From the NCBI GenBank assembly GCA_903912445.1, contig CAIWHP010000245.1, positions 1 through 64,000 on the forward strand: 64,000 nt of DNA, given 5' to 3'. The position numbers and the translations under genes are program-made. This DNA is from an uncultured Lentisphaerota bacterium (lineage in GTDB: Bacteria > Verrucomicrobiota > Kiritimatiellia > CAIQIC01). Below are positions 51,367 to 59,726 of the stretch, piece by piece (position 1 is the stretch's first letter; each line of letters opens with the position of its first letter). A model generated the notes under the pieces. That model was not told the DNA's origin, ran no database searches, and saw nothing but the letters and a program-made list of their open reading frames with translations.

Positions 51367-52368
51367 TCAGTCCACCGGCTCCAAGGTGATCGGCGTGCCG
51401 TTGGGCTGGGCCGGATAGCGCACTTCCTGGCCGGTGGTGACGCGGCAGAACTGGTTGGTTCCCTGCGTCACCCGGCACTGCCGCCAGGCGGCGGGGAGGC
51501 TGGTGACGAGCGTGAGCGGCTGGTCGTAGCGTTGCGGATCGGCCTGGCACGTGAGGCGGACGCTGATCGTCCGGCCGGTGGCCGCGAGAATCTGCACCGC
51601 GGCGGTGTCGCGCTCGCGCTCATATTGGTGCGCGGCGATGTGGTCGGCGATCCACAGCGCGCCGCGCTCGCGGCGCTCCTTGAGCCCGTCGAGCAGCGGC
51701 AGAAAAACGTCCTGCTTCAGCGCCCAGAAATCCTGGTAGCTCCCTTTCGGGTTGATGCGCTCGACGCCGTGGATGACGAGGTATTCCAAGCCGCCCTTCG
51801 CGATCGCCTGGTCGGCCAGCGCCAGCATCTCGGCGGTGGTCTTGAGGTGATAGACCGCGCCGTGGCCGGTGAAGGGCGGGCGGCTGATGAGCCGGTGCTT
51901 TTGCAGCAGCTCGTCCAGCTGCGGCGCGGTGATATTCCAGGCGCCCTTGCCGACGCCGGGCTGGCCGTAGGACAGCAGCCGCGTGGCCGTGCCGGGGGCG
52001 ATGCCGCGGATGATGCGCGCACACTCGCCGATCTCCCAGTCCGCATTGGCCGGATCCTTGACGCCCTTGTGCGTCATCGTGTGGACGCCATAGGCCATGC
52101 CCTGCTGCCAGACGTTGCTTTCCCACTCGCCGCGGAACTTCTGGTATTCGCCCTTGCCGGGGTTGATGTAGAAGGTGGCGGTCAGCCCGCGCTTGGCGAG
52201 CTCCGGCGCGGCCACCTGGAAGTGGCTGGGCCAGCTGTCGTCGAACATCAGCAGGAACGCGGCCTGCGCGTCGCCCGGCCAGCGCGCGACGCGCGTCGCG
52301 CCCGGGTCGGCGTCGGCGCGCAGCGCCAGCGCGCACAGCAGGCTGCCCAGCAGGAGTTTCCGCTTCAT
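51367..52368 (-). CDS. Secreted polysaccharide deacetylase-like protein (NodB fold)
   Basis: 333 residues from ATG 52368, whose ATGA overlaps the UDG stop codon. Signal peptide KRKLLLGSLLCALALRADA. NodB-type features: AAFLLMFDDSWPSHFQVAAPELAKRGLTATFYINPG, with the DD pair of motif 1; GVHTMTHKGVKDPANADWE (H-x-M-T-H, motif 2); a later segment LEYLVIHGVERIN with a His. Chitin/xylan deacetylases use these Asp and His residues for metal binding, so an esterase or amidase on N- or O-acetyl sugars is plausible. The C-terminal 100 residues are unassigned. Confidence 0.85.
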   Translation of the reverse strand: MKRKLLLGSLLCALALRADADPGATRVARWPGDAQAAFLLMFDDSWPSHFQVAAPELAKRGLTATFYINPGKGEYQKFRGEWESNVWQQGMAYGVHTMTHKGVKDPANADWEIGECARIIRGIAPGTATRLLSYGQPGVGKGAWNITAPQLDELLQKHRLISRPPFTGHGAVYHLKTTAEMLALADQAIAKGGLEYLVIHGVERINPKGSYQDFWALKQDVFLPLLDGLKERRERGALWIADHIAAHQYERERDTAAVQILAATGRTISVRLTCQADPQRYDQPLTLVTSLPAAWRQCRVTQGTNQFCRVTTGQEVRYPAQPNGTPITLEPVD

Positions 52369-53291
52369 GAGGGCGGGGCGGTTTTTTGCGGCGGCACTTC
52401 GCGGCCGACCTTCTTGAGGACCGCCGTCAGATCCTCCCAGACCTCCCACCAGCGCGCGCGGTCCTCGCCGCCGCCGCGCAGCAGGAACGAGGGGTGCAGG
52501 GTCGGCATCACGTCCACGCCCTGATATTTCTGCCACTGGCCGCGCAGCTTGGTGATGCCGGTCTGGTTGTTGAGCAGGCCCTTCACCGCGGTCGCGCCGA
52601 GGCAGACGATGACCTTCGGCTTGAGTGCGGCGACCTGCTCGCGCAGGTAGGGCAGGCAGGCGGCCATCTCGTCGGGCGCCGGCACGCGGTTATCGGGCGG
52701 CCGGCATTTGACGATGTTGGCGATGAACACCTGGTCGCGCGTCAGGCCCATGCGGATGATCATGCGCGTGAGGAGCTGGCCCGCGCGGCCGACGAACGCG
52801 AGGCCCTGCCGGTCTTCGTCCTCGCCCGGGCCTTCGCCGACGAACATGATTTCCGGCGTCGCCGTCCCCTGGCCCGGCACCGTACGCGTACGCGACTTGC
52901 CCAGGCGACACTGCGAGCAGACCGCCACGCGCGCCGCGATCTCCGCGAGCGCGGGACTCGAGGTGGTCAGCGGTGCGGCGGGCGGAGTTTTCGCCGCAGG
53001 CGCGGCCACCGGCGCGGCGGGCGGCGGCGTGGGCGCTGGCTTTTCCAAGGCTTGGAAACTCGCACCGGTGGTTTTTCCAAGGCTTGGAACTTTTGGCGCT
53101 TCGGTTTTCCAACCCTTGGAAACCGGCGCCGGCGCAGAACGGGTGGAGGGAGGGGTGGCAGGCGCGCGCGCCGCCGTCGTGGCGGTCAAAATTTTTGGAT
53201 CGGCGGCGACCGTGCGCACACCTTCTTCCTTGAGCCACTGGAGGTGGCTTTCGAGTTGGCTCAAAGACTGCGCCAGTTTCTTTTTTTGCAT
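52365..53291 (-). CDS. Uracil-DNA glycosylase, family 4/5 type, with palindrome-encoded linker
   Basis: 308 residues from ATG 53291. The N-terminal 120 residues are a spacer, uncommonly long for the family; residues 57-84 are encoded by three copies of the dispersed palindrome, giving SKGWK, VPSLGK and FQALEK in three different frames. The C-terminal domain is a 4Fe-4S type UDG: CSQCRLGKSRTRTVPGQG, IMFVGEGPGEDEDRQGLAFVGRAGQLL (GEGPGxxED), IANIVKCRPPDNRVP, EMAACLPYLREQV with cluster cysteines, VIVCLGATAVKGLL and TLHPSFLLR. It removes uracil from DNA. Overlaps the next gene by ATGA. Confidence 0.92.
   Translation of the reverse strand: MQKKKLAQSLSQLESHLQWLKEEGVRTVAADPKILTATTAARAPATPPSTRSAPAPVSKGWKTEAPKVPSLGKTTGASFQALEKPAPTPPPAAPVAAPAAKTPPAAPLTTSSPALAEIAARVAVCSQCRLGKSRTRTVPGQGTATPEIMFVGEGPGEDEDRQGLAFVGRAGQLLTRMIIRMGLTRDQVFIANIVKCRPPDNRVPAPDEMAACLPYLREQVAALKPKVIVCLGATAVKGLLNNQTGITKLRGQWQKYQGVDVMPTLHPSFLLRGGGEDRARWWEVWEDLTAVLKKVGREVPPQKTAPPS
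53041..53122. repeat. Three dispersed palindromes inside the UDG gene
   Basis: 53041-53058 (TTTTCCAAGGCTTGGAAA), 53072-53089 (TTTTTCCAAGGCTTGGAA) and 53105-53122 (TTTTCCAACCCTTGGAAA). They are separated by 13-15 bp and each falls in a different reading frame of the gene, keeping the frame open. Confidence 0.9.
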
Positions 53292-53342
53292 GTCGGAACT
53301 CTGCCTTTTTGCCGGGTGGGATGCAAGGGTGATGCTCTGTGG

Positions 53343-53362
53343 CGGACGCAACGCAGCGCGTC
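53343..53362. repeat. GGACGC-loop-GCGTCC hairpin
   Basis: A six-base stem with an eight-base loop lies between the UDG start and the RluD-type gene end, similar in sequence to the hairpin at 33396-33416. Probably a further dispersed repeat. Confidence 0.45.
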
Positions 53363-53395
53363 CCTCCACGTTTTACGCGGACGGTTTGCCTGGCG

Positions 53396-54331
53396 TCAAT
53401 CGATGGCGGTGCCGCCGCGCTCCCGGAAGGCGCGCCAGAGCGTCCGGAAATCCTCGGGGACGGGCGCGGTGAAGCTCAGGGGCTGGCCGGTACGGGGGTG
53501 CTCGAAGGCGAGCTGGTGCGCGTGCAGCATCTGGCGGCCGGCGGGCGCCGGCAGGTCGCCTTTGCGGGCGCGGCCGTAGACGGTGTCGCCGATCACGGGA
53601 TGGCCGATGTGCGTGAGGTGGACGCGGATCTGGTGGGTGCGCCCCGTGTGGATGCGGACGCGCAGCACGGCCGCGTCGGCGAACTGCTCCAGCACCTCGT
53701 AGTCGGTCAGCGCGCGCCGGCCGATGTCCGGGTTCGCGGACATCTTCTTCCGGTCGCGCGTGCTGCGCCCGATCAGCGTCTCGATGTGGCCGGTGCGCGG
53801 CTCGACGACGCCCCAGACGAGCGCGAGGTATTCCTTCTGGACGAGCCCGTTCTTGAACTGGTGCGTCAGGCTGCTCATCGCCTGCTCGCTCTTGGCCACG
53901 ACCAGCGCGCCGCTGGTGTCCATGTCGAGCCGGTGGACGATGCCCGGCCGCAGCTCGCCGCCGATGCCGGCGAGGTCGGCGCAGTGGTAGAGCAGCGCGT
54001 TGACCAGCGTGCCCTCGGCGTGGCCGGCGGCGGGGTGGACAACGAGGTCGGGCGGCTTGTCGATCACGATGAGGTCGGCATCCTCGAACAGGATCTTCAG
54101 CGGAATGTCCTGCGCCACCAGGCCCACGGGCGCGGGTGGCGGAATTTCGAAGGCCACGACCTCCCCGGCGTGGACGGAGTGGCTGGCCTTGCGCGGTTGG
54201 CCGTCCACGGTCACGCGGCCCTCGCGGATGAGCTGCTGCCAGCGCGCGCGGGAGTGCCCTCCGCCTTGGGTGGCGAGGAAGGCGTCGAGCCGGGCGCCGG
54301 CGGCTTCAGGTTGGACGATGAACTGATCCAT
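53396..54331 (-). CDS. RluA/RluD-family 23S rRNA pseudouridine synthase
   Basis: 311 residues. N-terminal S4 RNA-binding domain (ARLDAFLATQGG, SRARWQQLIREGRVTVDGQPRKAS) followed by the pseudouridine synthase fold: ILFEDADLIVIDKPPDLVVHPA, GGELRPGIVHRLDMDTSGALVVAKS with the catalytic Asp in HRLDMDTSG, RVRIHTGRTHQIRVHLTHIGHPVIGD and RQMLHAHQLAFEHP. RluD-like members modify helix 69 of 23S rRNA; RluA/RluC are alternatives, but the S4 domain favours RluD-type. Cytoplasmic. Confidence 0.92.
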   Translation of the reverse strand: MDQFIVQPEAAGARLDAFLATQGGGHSRARWQQLIREGRVTVDGQPRKASHSVHAGEVVAFEIPPPAPVGLVAQDIPLKILFEDADLIVIDKPPDLVVHPAAGHAEGTLVNALLYHCADLAGIGGELRPGIVHRLDMDTSGALVVAKSEQAMSSLTHQFKNGLVQKEYLALVWGVVEPRTGHIETLIGRSTRDRKKMSANPDIGRRALTDYEVLEQFADAAVLRVRIHTGRTHQIRVHLTHIGHPVIGDTVYGRARKGDLPAPAGRQMLHAHQLAFEHPRTGQPLSFTAPVPEDFRTLWRAFRERGGTAID

Positions 54332-54370
54332 AAATTTCTTACAGCAGCCAACCAGGCCAACGAAGCCGGT

Positions 54371-55159
54371 TCACGCCGGCTTGGGACCCTTTGTTGCCCT
54401 CTGTTCAAGGCCACGGGTTTTGCGGCCAAAATAGAACCACAGCACGAGGCCGGCGAGGAACAGCGGGACGCTGGTCTGCTGGGCCGAGGTCAGGCCGAAG
54501 GCGCCGTGCGGTTCCTCGCGGATGCACTCCACGAGGAAGCGGAACGGCGGATAGAGCAGCAGGTAGAGCGCGAAGACGCGGCCCGCGGGCGGGCGGCGGC
54601 GCAGGAAATAGCCGAGCAGCACGCCGAACAGCAGGAGGTTATAGGCCGCCTCGTAGAGCTGGGTCGGATGTACGGACACGCCGTGGCTTTCGTGGTCCGC
54701 CGGGAAATGCACGGCCCACGGCAGGTTGGTCGGGAAGCCGTAGCAGCAGCCGTTGATGAAGCAGCCGAGGCGGCCGATGGCGTGGCCCAGCGGCAAAGCC
54801 ACCACGCCGTAGTCGGCCAGCGACCACAGCGGGTCGCGATGGCGACGCGAGAAGACGATGACGGCGAGGCACGCGAGGAGGAAGCCGCCGTAGTAGACCA
54901 GCCCGCCGCGGTCCACGCGGAAGATTTCCAGCGGCTGCGCCTGATAATGCGCCCAGTTGGTCAGCACCTCGGCGATCCGCGCGCCGACGACGCCGCTGAT
55001 CATGATCCAGAAGCCCAGCTCCGAGCCGTAGCCCGCGGGGCGGCCGGAGCGCGGCGCGAGCCAGTTCCAGAGGGCGATGGCGGCCAGAAAAGCCAGCGCC
55101 ATCATCACGCCGAACCAGTAGATCGGCCGGCCAAAAAGTTCAAAAGCGATCGGGTCCAT
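54371..55159 (-). CDS. lgt: Prolipoprotein diacylglyceryl transferase
   Basis: 262 residues from ATG 55159, the normal length. The frame is open far upstream, but that extension is antisense to the LTPEQ repeat gene. About seven membrane helices. Lgt signature HAIGRLGCFINGCCYG (GRxGNFxNxE equivalent with Cys-rich variant), the catalytic His region YYGGFLLACLA, and SVHPTQLYEAAYNLLLFGVL. It transfers diacylglycerol from phosphatidylglycerol to the prolipoprotein cysteine. The ABM lipoprotein at 39.5 kb would be a substrate. Confidence 0.95.
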   Translation of the reverse strand: MDPIAFELFGRPIYWFGVMMALAFLAAIALWNWLAPRSGRPAGYGSELGFWIMISGVVGARIAEVLTNWAHYQAQPLEIFRVDRGGLVYYGGFLLACLAVIVFSRRHRDPLWSLADYGVVALPLGHAIGRLGCFINGCCYGFPTNLPWAVHFPADHESHGVSVHPTQLYEAAYNLLLFGVLLGYFLRRRPPAGRVFALYLLLYPPFRFLVECIREEPHGAFGLTSAQQTSVPLFLAGLVLWFYFGRKTRGLEQRATKGPKPA

Positions 55160-55285
55160 AGGGACGGGAAGTTTCCCTGCTGGCGGGCGGAAAACAAGTT
55201 TTTTCCCCGCCACAATAAAGGCGCGCGCCGGCCCGTTAAATGCCCAGAGGGCATGCAGCCCGTCAGATAACGGAAGGATGTTACG

Positions 55286-56062
55286 ATGAAAACAGAGAAG
55301 TTGATGAAGTGGATGGGCGCCACGGCCGGCCTGTGCCTGGCGTTCGGCCTGACCGCCCGCGCGGAAGAGGGCAGCAGCACCAACGCCCCGGCCAAGCACC
55401 ATGGCGGCCCGGGCCTGCATCGCGGCGCCGGCGGTGGCGGTGAATTCGGCGGCGCCAGCAGCGAAGAAATACAGAAGTTCCGTGAGAAGCTCAAAGACAT
55501 GACGCCCGAGCAGCGCCAGGAAGCCATCCAGAAGTTCCGCCAGAAAATGGGCGCGAAGGCTGGCGGAGGCGAAGCGGACGGGGCCAACCGCGAGGAGATG
55601 GCCAAGTTCCGCGAGAAGCTCAAAGACATGACGCCCGAACAGCGCCAGGAGGCGATCCAGAAGTTCCGCGAGAAGATGGGTGCCAAGGGCGGCGGCGCAG
55701 GCGGCGAGCAATGGCGCGACAAACTCAAGGACATGACGCCCGAGCAGCGCCGCGAGGCGATGCAGAAGATGGGCGATAAGATGAAGGAACGCGTCGAGCA
55801 GAGCGACAAGCTCACCGCCGACCAGAAGAAGGAAGTTCTGGCCCACATGGCGCAGATGAAAGCCGCGCGCGAGAAAATCATGAGCGATGCCTCGCTGACC
55901 GAAGAGCAGAAGCGCGAAGCGCAGCAGAAACTCCGCGAGAAGTCGCGCGAGATGTTCGAGAAGTACCGCGAAGCGCTCGGCGACGGCCAGGGCCAGCACA
56001 AAGCAGGTGGCCCTGCCAAAGCCGGCGGACAGAAACCCGTCGAAGCCAAACCCAGCGTCTAA
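55286..56062 (+). CDS. Secreted repeat protein with MTPEQ motifs (Spy/ZraP-like)
   Basis: 258 residues; GGAAGGA lies before ATG 55286. Signal peptide (MKWMGATAGLCLAFGLTARA). A Gly/His-rich stretch follows, then three repeats of about 45 residues with the core KFREKLKDMTPEQRQEAIQKFR, the first two almost identical at DNA level. The C-terminal helix has DKLTADQKKEVL and SLTEEQKREAQQKL. LTxxQ-type motifs in long helices mark the Spy/CpxP/ZraP family of periplasmic chaperones and metal sensors, although the family normally carries two motifs. The protein is very charged and probably forms long coiled helices. No partner gene is adjacent. Confidence 0.85.
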   Translation: MKTEKLMKWMGATAGLCLAFGLTARAEEGSSTNAPAKHHGGPGLHRGAGGGGEFGGASSEEIQKFREKLKDMTPEQRQEAIQKFRQKMGAKAGGGEADGANREEMAKFREKLKDMTPEQRQEAIQKFREKMGAKGGGAGGEQWRDKLKDMTPEQRREAMQKMGDKMKERVEQSDKLTADQKKEVLAHMAQMKAAREKIMSDASLTEEQKREAQQKLREKSREMFEKYREALGDGQGQHKAGGPAKAGGQKPVEAKPSV

Positions 56063-56086
56063 GCTGGTCCGTGCGTAGCATTGCGG

Positions 56087-56140
56087 CGGTTTTTCCAACC
56101 CTTGGAAAAGCCGCCGTTTCTTTTTCCCAGACTTGGGAAA
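56087..56140 (+). terminator. Terminator built from two dispersed palindromes
   Basis: GGCGGTTTTTCCAA pairs with TTGGAAAAGCCGCC (56087-56113) and is followed by GTTTCTTTTT; a second, degenerate copy TTTTTCCCAGACTTGGGAAA lies at 56121-56140. This suits termination of the LTPEQ repeat gene, and the palindrome could equally serve the convergent esterase gene. Confidence 0.7.
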
Positions 56141-56149
56141 TGATGCCGG

Positions 56150-57634
56150 TCAGCGGGCCGGCGGGGGCAGGGCGAGGACCTGTGCCAAGGCCGCGGCGAA
56201 CTGCGCCGCGATCTGGCGGGACATCTCCGCGTCGGGATGCACGCCGTCGCGGCTGTGTTGCGGCCAGTCCTTGGCGAGCGTGCTGTGCAGATCCACCACC
56301 GGCACCTCCAGCGCCTTGCCGACGCGTTGCGCGAGCGCCTGGTAGTTGGCGAGTACCTGGGCCAGCCCGCCCTCCGCATCGTAGTTCGCTTGCGGATGCC
56401 GCGTAAAATACGGCCCGGCAATGATCGGCGGCAACGTGGCAAGCACGACCTTCGCGCCGGCCTTTTGGCAGCGCGTGATCATCTCGCGCAGGTTCGCCTC
56501 GAAGTGCGCCGGTGCCACTTTGTAGGTTTTCGGCTTGTCCAAGACGCTGTCGTTCGTGCCGAAGAGGATGGTGACCGCATCGGGGGAGTGCGCCAGCACG
56601 TCCTTTTCCATCCGTGCCAGTCCGGCCTTGGTCGTGTTGCCGCTTACACCGGCGTTGATCACCCGCACGCCGAGCTGCTCCGCGATGAGCTTGGGATAGC
56701 CGAGGTGCGTGATGCTGTCGCCGAAACAGACCACGGCTTTCGCGGGTGTCGCAGGCGTGGGGGCGGCAACCTCCGCGGGCGGCGTTCGCAGCACATCGCG
56801 CAGCCACGCGCGCACCGCCTGCCGCGTGGGCGAATCGCGCAGCGTCCAGCCGTCGTTGTGGTTGCGGAACGGCACGGCCTGGAATGTGAACGGCGCCTGC
56901 ACGCCGCTGGCAGCGATGAATTGCTTCGTCGACTCGACCGTACCCTCCTGGCAGACAAACGTCGGCCGGCCCTTCAATCGTTGCAGCCGTGCGATCGCGG
57001 AGGCGGCGTCGGACGCGGGGTAATGCCAGGTGCGTACGCCGTCGTAATGGCTGTAGGGGATGAATGCGCGCCAGAGCCTGGCGCTCTCGTCATCGTGCAG
57101 GCCGAGGTAGCCGCACGCGATCGCGCCGCGCGAGAAGCCGCAGAGGATCACGTTCGCGCGGTCGCCGCCGTATTGGTCGCAGACCATGCGCACGGCCTGC
57201 TGGCAATAGGCGAGGGTGGCCTCCACGTCGCCCCACCACTGGGTCGCGACCTTTTTCTCCTGGGCGTTCACGTAGGGCAGGCAGAGCCAGATGCAGTTCG
57301 TGCCGGCGCTGATGCCATAGCCGAGCTTGCTGCCCTCCGGCACGCCGGTGGAGACGTCGCCAAACCGGTTCGAGTAATTGCCGTTGCCCGCGTACTCGAC
57401 GATCACCGGATAGCGCGCGCCTGGCTTCCAGTCGGTGGGCAGATAGAGCACGTGATAGAGTTGTGTGTCCTTGAAGTCCGGCAGGTAATGTTTCACGCGT
57501 GCCCCGGCGGCGGGCGCGCCGGCCGTCAACGGGGGCACGACCAGGTCGGGCGCGACGGAACTCAGGTCCGGCAGTTCCGCCGCCCGCGCGGCGCCGAGCA
57601 GCAGGACCGCCCCAAGCAGGAGTGATTTCTTCAT
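56150..57634 (-). CDS. Secreted double esterase: alpha/beta-hydrolase plus SGNH hydrolase
   Basis: 494 residues from ATG 57634; the upstream frame has no homologous start. Signal peptide KKSLLLGAVLLLGAARA. The first domain (about 45-285) is an alpha/beta hydrolase: YPVIVEYAGNGNYSNRFG, nucleophile elbow CGFSRGAIA with Ser168, and a late NHNDGWTLRD with a His. The second (about 298-494) is an SGNH hydrolase: VVCFGDSITHLG with Ser307, NAGVSGNTT, FGTNDS and DGVHPD. A Pro/Ala/Thr linker (APTPATPAK) joins them. Two esterase active sites in one chain could remove two kinds of ester from a polysaccharide. Substrates unknown. Confidence 0.85.
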   Translation of the reverse strand: MKKSLLLGAVLLLGAARAAELPDLSSVAPDLVVPPLTAGAPAAGARVKHYLPDFKDTQLYHVLYLPTDWKPGARYPVIVEYAGNGNYSNRFGDVSTGVPEGSKLGYGISAGTNCIWLCLPYVNAQEKKVATQWWGDVEATLAYCQQAVRMVCDQYGGDRANVILCGFSRGAIACGYLGLHDDESARLWRAFIPYSHYDGVRTWHYPASDAASAIARLQRLKGRPTFVCQEGTVESTKQFIAASGVQAPFTFQAVPFRNHNDGWTLRDSPTRQAVRAWLRDVLRTPPAEVAAPTPATPAKAVVCFGDSITHLGYPKLIAEQLGVRVINAGVSGNTTKAGLARMEKDVLAHSPDAVTILFGTNDSVLDKPKTYKVAPAHFEANLREMITRCQKAGAKVVLATLPPIIAGPYFTRHPQANYDAEGGLAQVLANYQALAQRVGKALEVPVVDLHSTLAKDWPQHSRDGVHPDAEMSRQIAAQFAAALAQVLALPPPAR

Positions 57635-57876
57635 GTGCGCAGCATAGCCGCGGGGACCGCGCCGGTTCAATGCTGGAGGTGTTGGGAAGTGGTGTGTGGT
57701 GCGGCCTGGTTGTTGGCCACGGCGAACTTGCGCACTCCATGGCACACAAAGTTTGTGCATGGCGGCCGCACCCGCGAATCCGTCCTGCTTCAGGCTCCAA
57801 CCAGCACACATTCGCGGAACAGCGCGAACTCCGCTTGGCCTGACGCCCTGCCTTCTGTTAGCTTGTGCGCCGCCGC
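57635..57876. promoter_or_regulatory. Divergent intergenic region with weak repeats
   Basis: No gene is visible. GCGCACTCCATGG near 57731 resembles a stretch near 39183, and ACACATTCGCGGAACAGCGCG lies further on. Promoters for the esterase (minus) and rnhC (plus) genes must lie here but cannot be identified. Confidence 0.35.
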
Positions 57877-58854
57877 ATGAACCCATCATCCTATGTCTTT
57901 ACGCTGACCGAAGCCGCCCGCGGGAAGCTGGCCGCGGTCATCAACGACGGCAACTACCGCCGGCGCACGGTCCAGCATGCCGCGCTGGCCGCGGAGGGGC
58001 GCGACTGCCAGATCGTGCTCTACAACAGCGGCAAGCTGGTCATCCAGGGCCGCGGCGCTGCCGAGTGGATCGAGTTCGTGCTGGAGCCGGAGGTCATCGG
58101 GCAGGCCAAGCTCGGCTACGAGCAGGTGCTCGACCCGCAGCTCACCTCCGCGCACATGGGCGTCGACGAGAGCGGGAAGGGCGACTTCTTTGGCCCGCTC
58201 GTCATTGCCGCCGCCTATGTGGACGAGCAGCTGGCGCCCGAATTCCAGAAGCTGAAGGTGCGCGACAGCAAGACGATCACCAGCGACCGCGTCGCCGAGC
58301 AGATGGGGGCCGACCTGCGCCGGCTGCTCGGCTCGCGCTGCAGCGTGGTCGCCATCGGCCCGCGCGCCTACAACCGGCTCTACGCCGGCTTCCAGAATGT
58401 CAACCGCCTGCTCGCCTGGGGCCACGCCCGCGTGATCGAGAACCTGCTGGGTGTCATTCCCGATTGCCCGCGTGCCCTCTCCGACCAGTTTGGCCCCAAG
58501 CACCGCATCGAAACCGCGCTCAAGGTGCGGGGCGTGACGATCAAGCTCGAGCAGCGCCACAAGGCCGAGTCCGATCCCGCGGTCGCCGCCGCCTCGGTGC
58601 TGGCGCGCGCCGGCTTCCTGCGCGGCCTGCGCGAACTTGGCGCCAGGACCGGCGTCGAGCTGCCCAAGGGCGCCTCGGACCGCGTGCAGGTGGCGGCCCG
58701 GCTGGTCATCGAACAACGGGGTCCAGCCGCGCTCGGCGACGTCGCCAAGCTCCATTTCAAAACCACCGATACCGTGCTCGCCAGCGCCGGCCTGACCCGT
58801 GCCGACCTGGCCGGCGGGCCGGCCGCGGCAGAAGAACCCGTGGAGGAAACATGA
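57877..58854 (+). CDS. rnhC: Ribonuclease HIII
   Basis: 325 residues. ATG 57877 is taken because homology begins there. The N-terminal TBP-like domain, typical of RNase HIII and absent from RNase HII, runs about 5-85. The catalytic domain starts HMGVDESGKGDFFGPLVIAAAY with D97 and E98 (GxDExGxGxxxGPL), then VRDSKTITSDR. A later LEQRHKAESDPAVAAASVLARAGFL carries the remaining acidic residues. It cleaves RNA in RNA-DNA hybrids at junctions. The stop overlaps the start of the next gene by ATGA, so the two are coupled. Confidence 0.95.
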   Translation: MNPSSYVFTLTEAARGKLAAVINDGNYRRRTVQHAALAAEGRDCQIVLYNSGKLVIQGRGAAEWIEFVLEPEVIGQAKLGYEQVLDPQLTSAHMGVDESGKGDFFGPLVIAAAYVDEQLAPEFQKLKVRDSKTITSDRVAEQMGADLRRLLGSRCSVVAIGPRAYNRLYAGFQNVNRLLAWGHARVIENLLGVIPDCPRALSDQFGPKHRIETALKVRGVTIKLEQRHKAESDPAVAAASVLARAGFLRGLRELGARTGVELPKGASDRVQVAARLVIEQRGPAALGDVAKLHFKTTDTVLASAGLTRADLAGGPAAAEEPVEET

Positions 58855-59726
58855 AACTCGTACGCTTTGGTCCGCGTGGCGCGGAGCGCCCCGGCGTCTG
58901 GCTCGCCGACACCCCGGCGCCCGGCCAGGCCAGCATCCTCGATGTGCGCGCGATGACGTTCGACATCGCCGACTATGACGCGCACTTCTTCACGCATTAC
59001 GGCATCGAGCGGGTGCGCGCGTTGCTGCTCGAAACCCAGCCCAAGCTCGTGCCCGCCGCCGGCGTCCGCCTGGGCGCGCCCGTCGCGCGCCCCGGCAAGA
59101 TCGTCTGCCTGGGCAAGAATTACGCGGCGCATGCCGCCGAATTCGATTCCGCCATCCCGCAGACGCCGATCTTTTTTTCAAAGGCGACCACCGCGCTCAA
59201 CGGGCCGTTTGACCCGATCGTCCTGCCGCGCGGCTCGGCGCGCGTGGACGGTGAAGCCGAGCTCGCGCTGGTCATCGGCCGCATCGCGCGCCGCGTGGAT
59301 GCCGCCGCGGCGCTCGACTACATCGCCGGCTACACCATCCTCAACGATGTCACCGACCGCGACGCGCAGCGCGAAGGGCAGCAGTGGTTCCGCGGCAAGA
59401 GCGCCGACACCTTCGGCCCCCTCGGGCCCTATCTGGTCACGCCCGACGAGATCAGCGACCCGCACCGCCTGCGCATCACGCAGCGCGTCAACGGGCAGAC
59501 GCTGCAAGACGATTCAACGCAGCAGATGCTGTTCAAAATTCCGTTCCTGATCGCCTACTTCAGCGCGGCCATCACGCTCGAGCCCGGCGACATCATCGCC
59601 ACCGGCACGCCCGCCGGCATCGGTTCCGCGCGCCAGCCGCCCGTCCTGCTGCGCGCCGGCGATGTCGTCGAGATCGCCATTGAAAATCTGGGCGAGCAGC
59701 GCAGCCCGGCCGTTGCCGAGGCCTGA
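58851..59726 (+). CDS. Fumarylacetoacetate hydrolase (FAH) family protein
   Basis: 291 residues. Overlaps rnhC by ATGA. N-terminal beta domain (KLVRFGPRGAERPGVWL), then the FAH fold from about 80: KIVCLGKNYAAHAAEF, IFFSKATTALNGPFDPIVLP, VDGEAELALVIGR (metal Glu residues), YTILNDVTDRDAQREGQQWFRGKSADTFGPLGPYL, and ITLEPGDIIATGTPAGIGSARQPP. The set indicates the 2-hydroxyhepta-2,4-diene-1,7-dioate isomerase / acylpyruvase / oxaloacetate-decarboxylase branch. The exact substrate cannot be chosen. Cytoplasmic. Confidence 0.9.
   Translation: MKLVRFGPRGAERPGVWLADTPAPGQASILDVRAMTFDIADYDAHFFTHYGIERVRALLLETQPKLVPAAGVRLGAPVARPGKIVCLGKNYAAHAAEFDSAIPQTPIFFSKATTALNGPFDPIVLPRGSARVDGEAELALVIGRIARRVDAAAALDYIAGYTILNDVTDRDAQREGQQWFRGKSADTFGPLGPYLVTPDEISDPHRLRITQRVNGQTLQDDSTQQMLFKIPFLIAYFSAAITLEPGDIIATGTPAGIGSARQPPVLLRAGDVVEIAIENLGEQRSPAVAEA

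Noticed and set aside
53339-55270. 643-codon plus-strand frame opposite the RluD-type and lgt genes
   Set aside because: Crosses two clearly recognised minus-strand genes; no coherent domain.
55160-56098. N-terminal extension of the lgt frame
   Set aside because: It is antisense to the MTPEQ repeat gene; Lgt proteins begin with a PIAFELFGRPIYWFG-type segment, found at ATG 55159.
57696-58850. N-terminal extension of the FAH gene frame
   Set aside because: The extension runs through rnhC in another frame and is Arg/Pro rich; ATG 58851 gives the normal FAH start.
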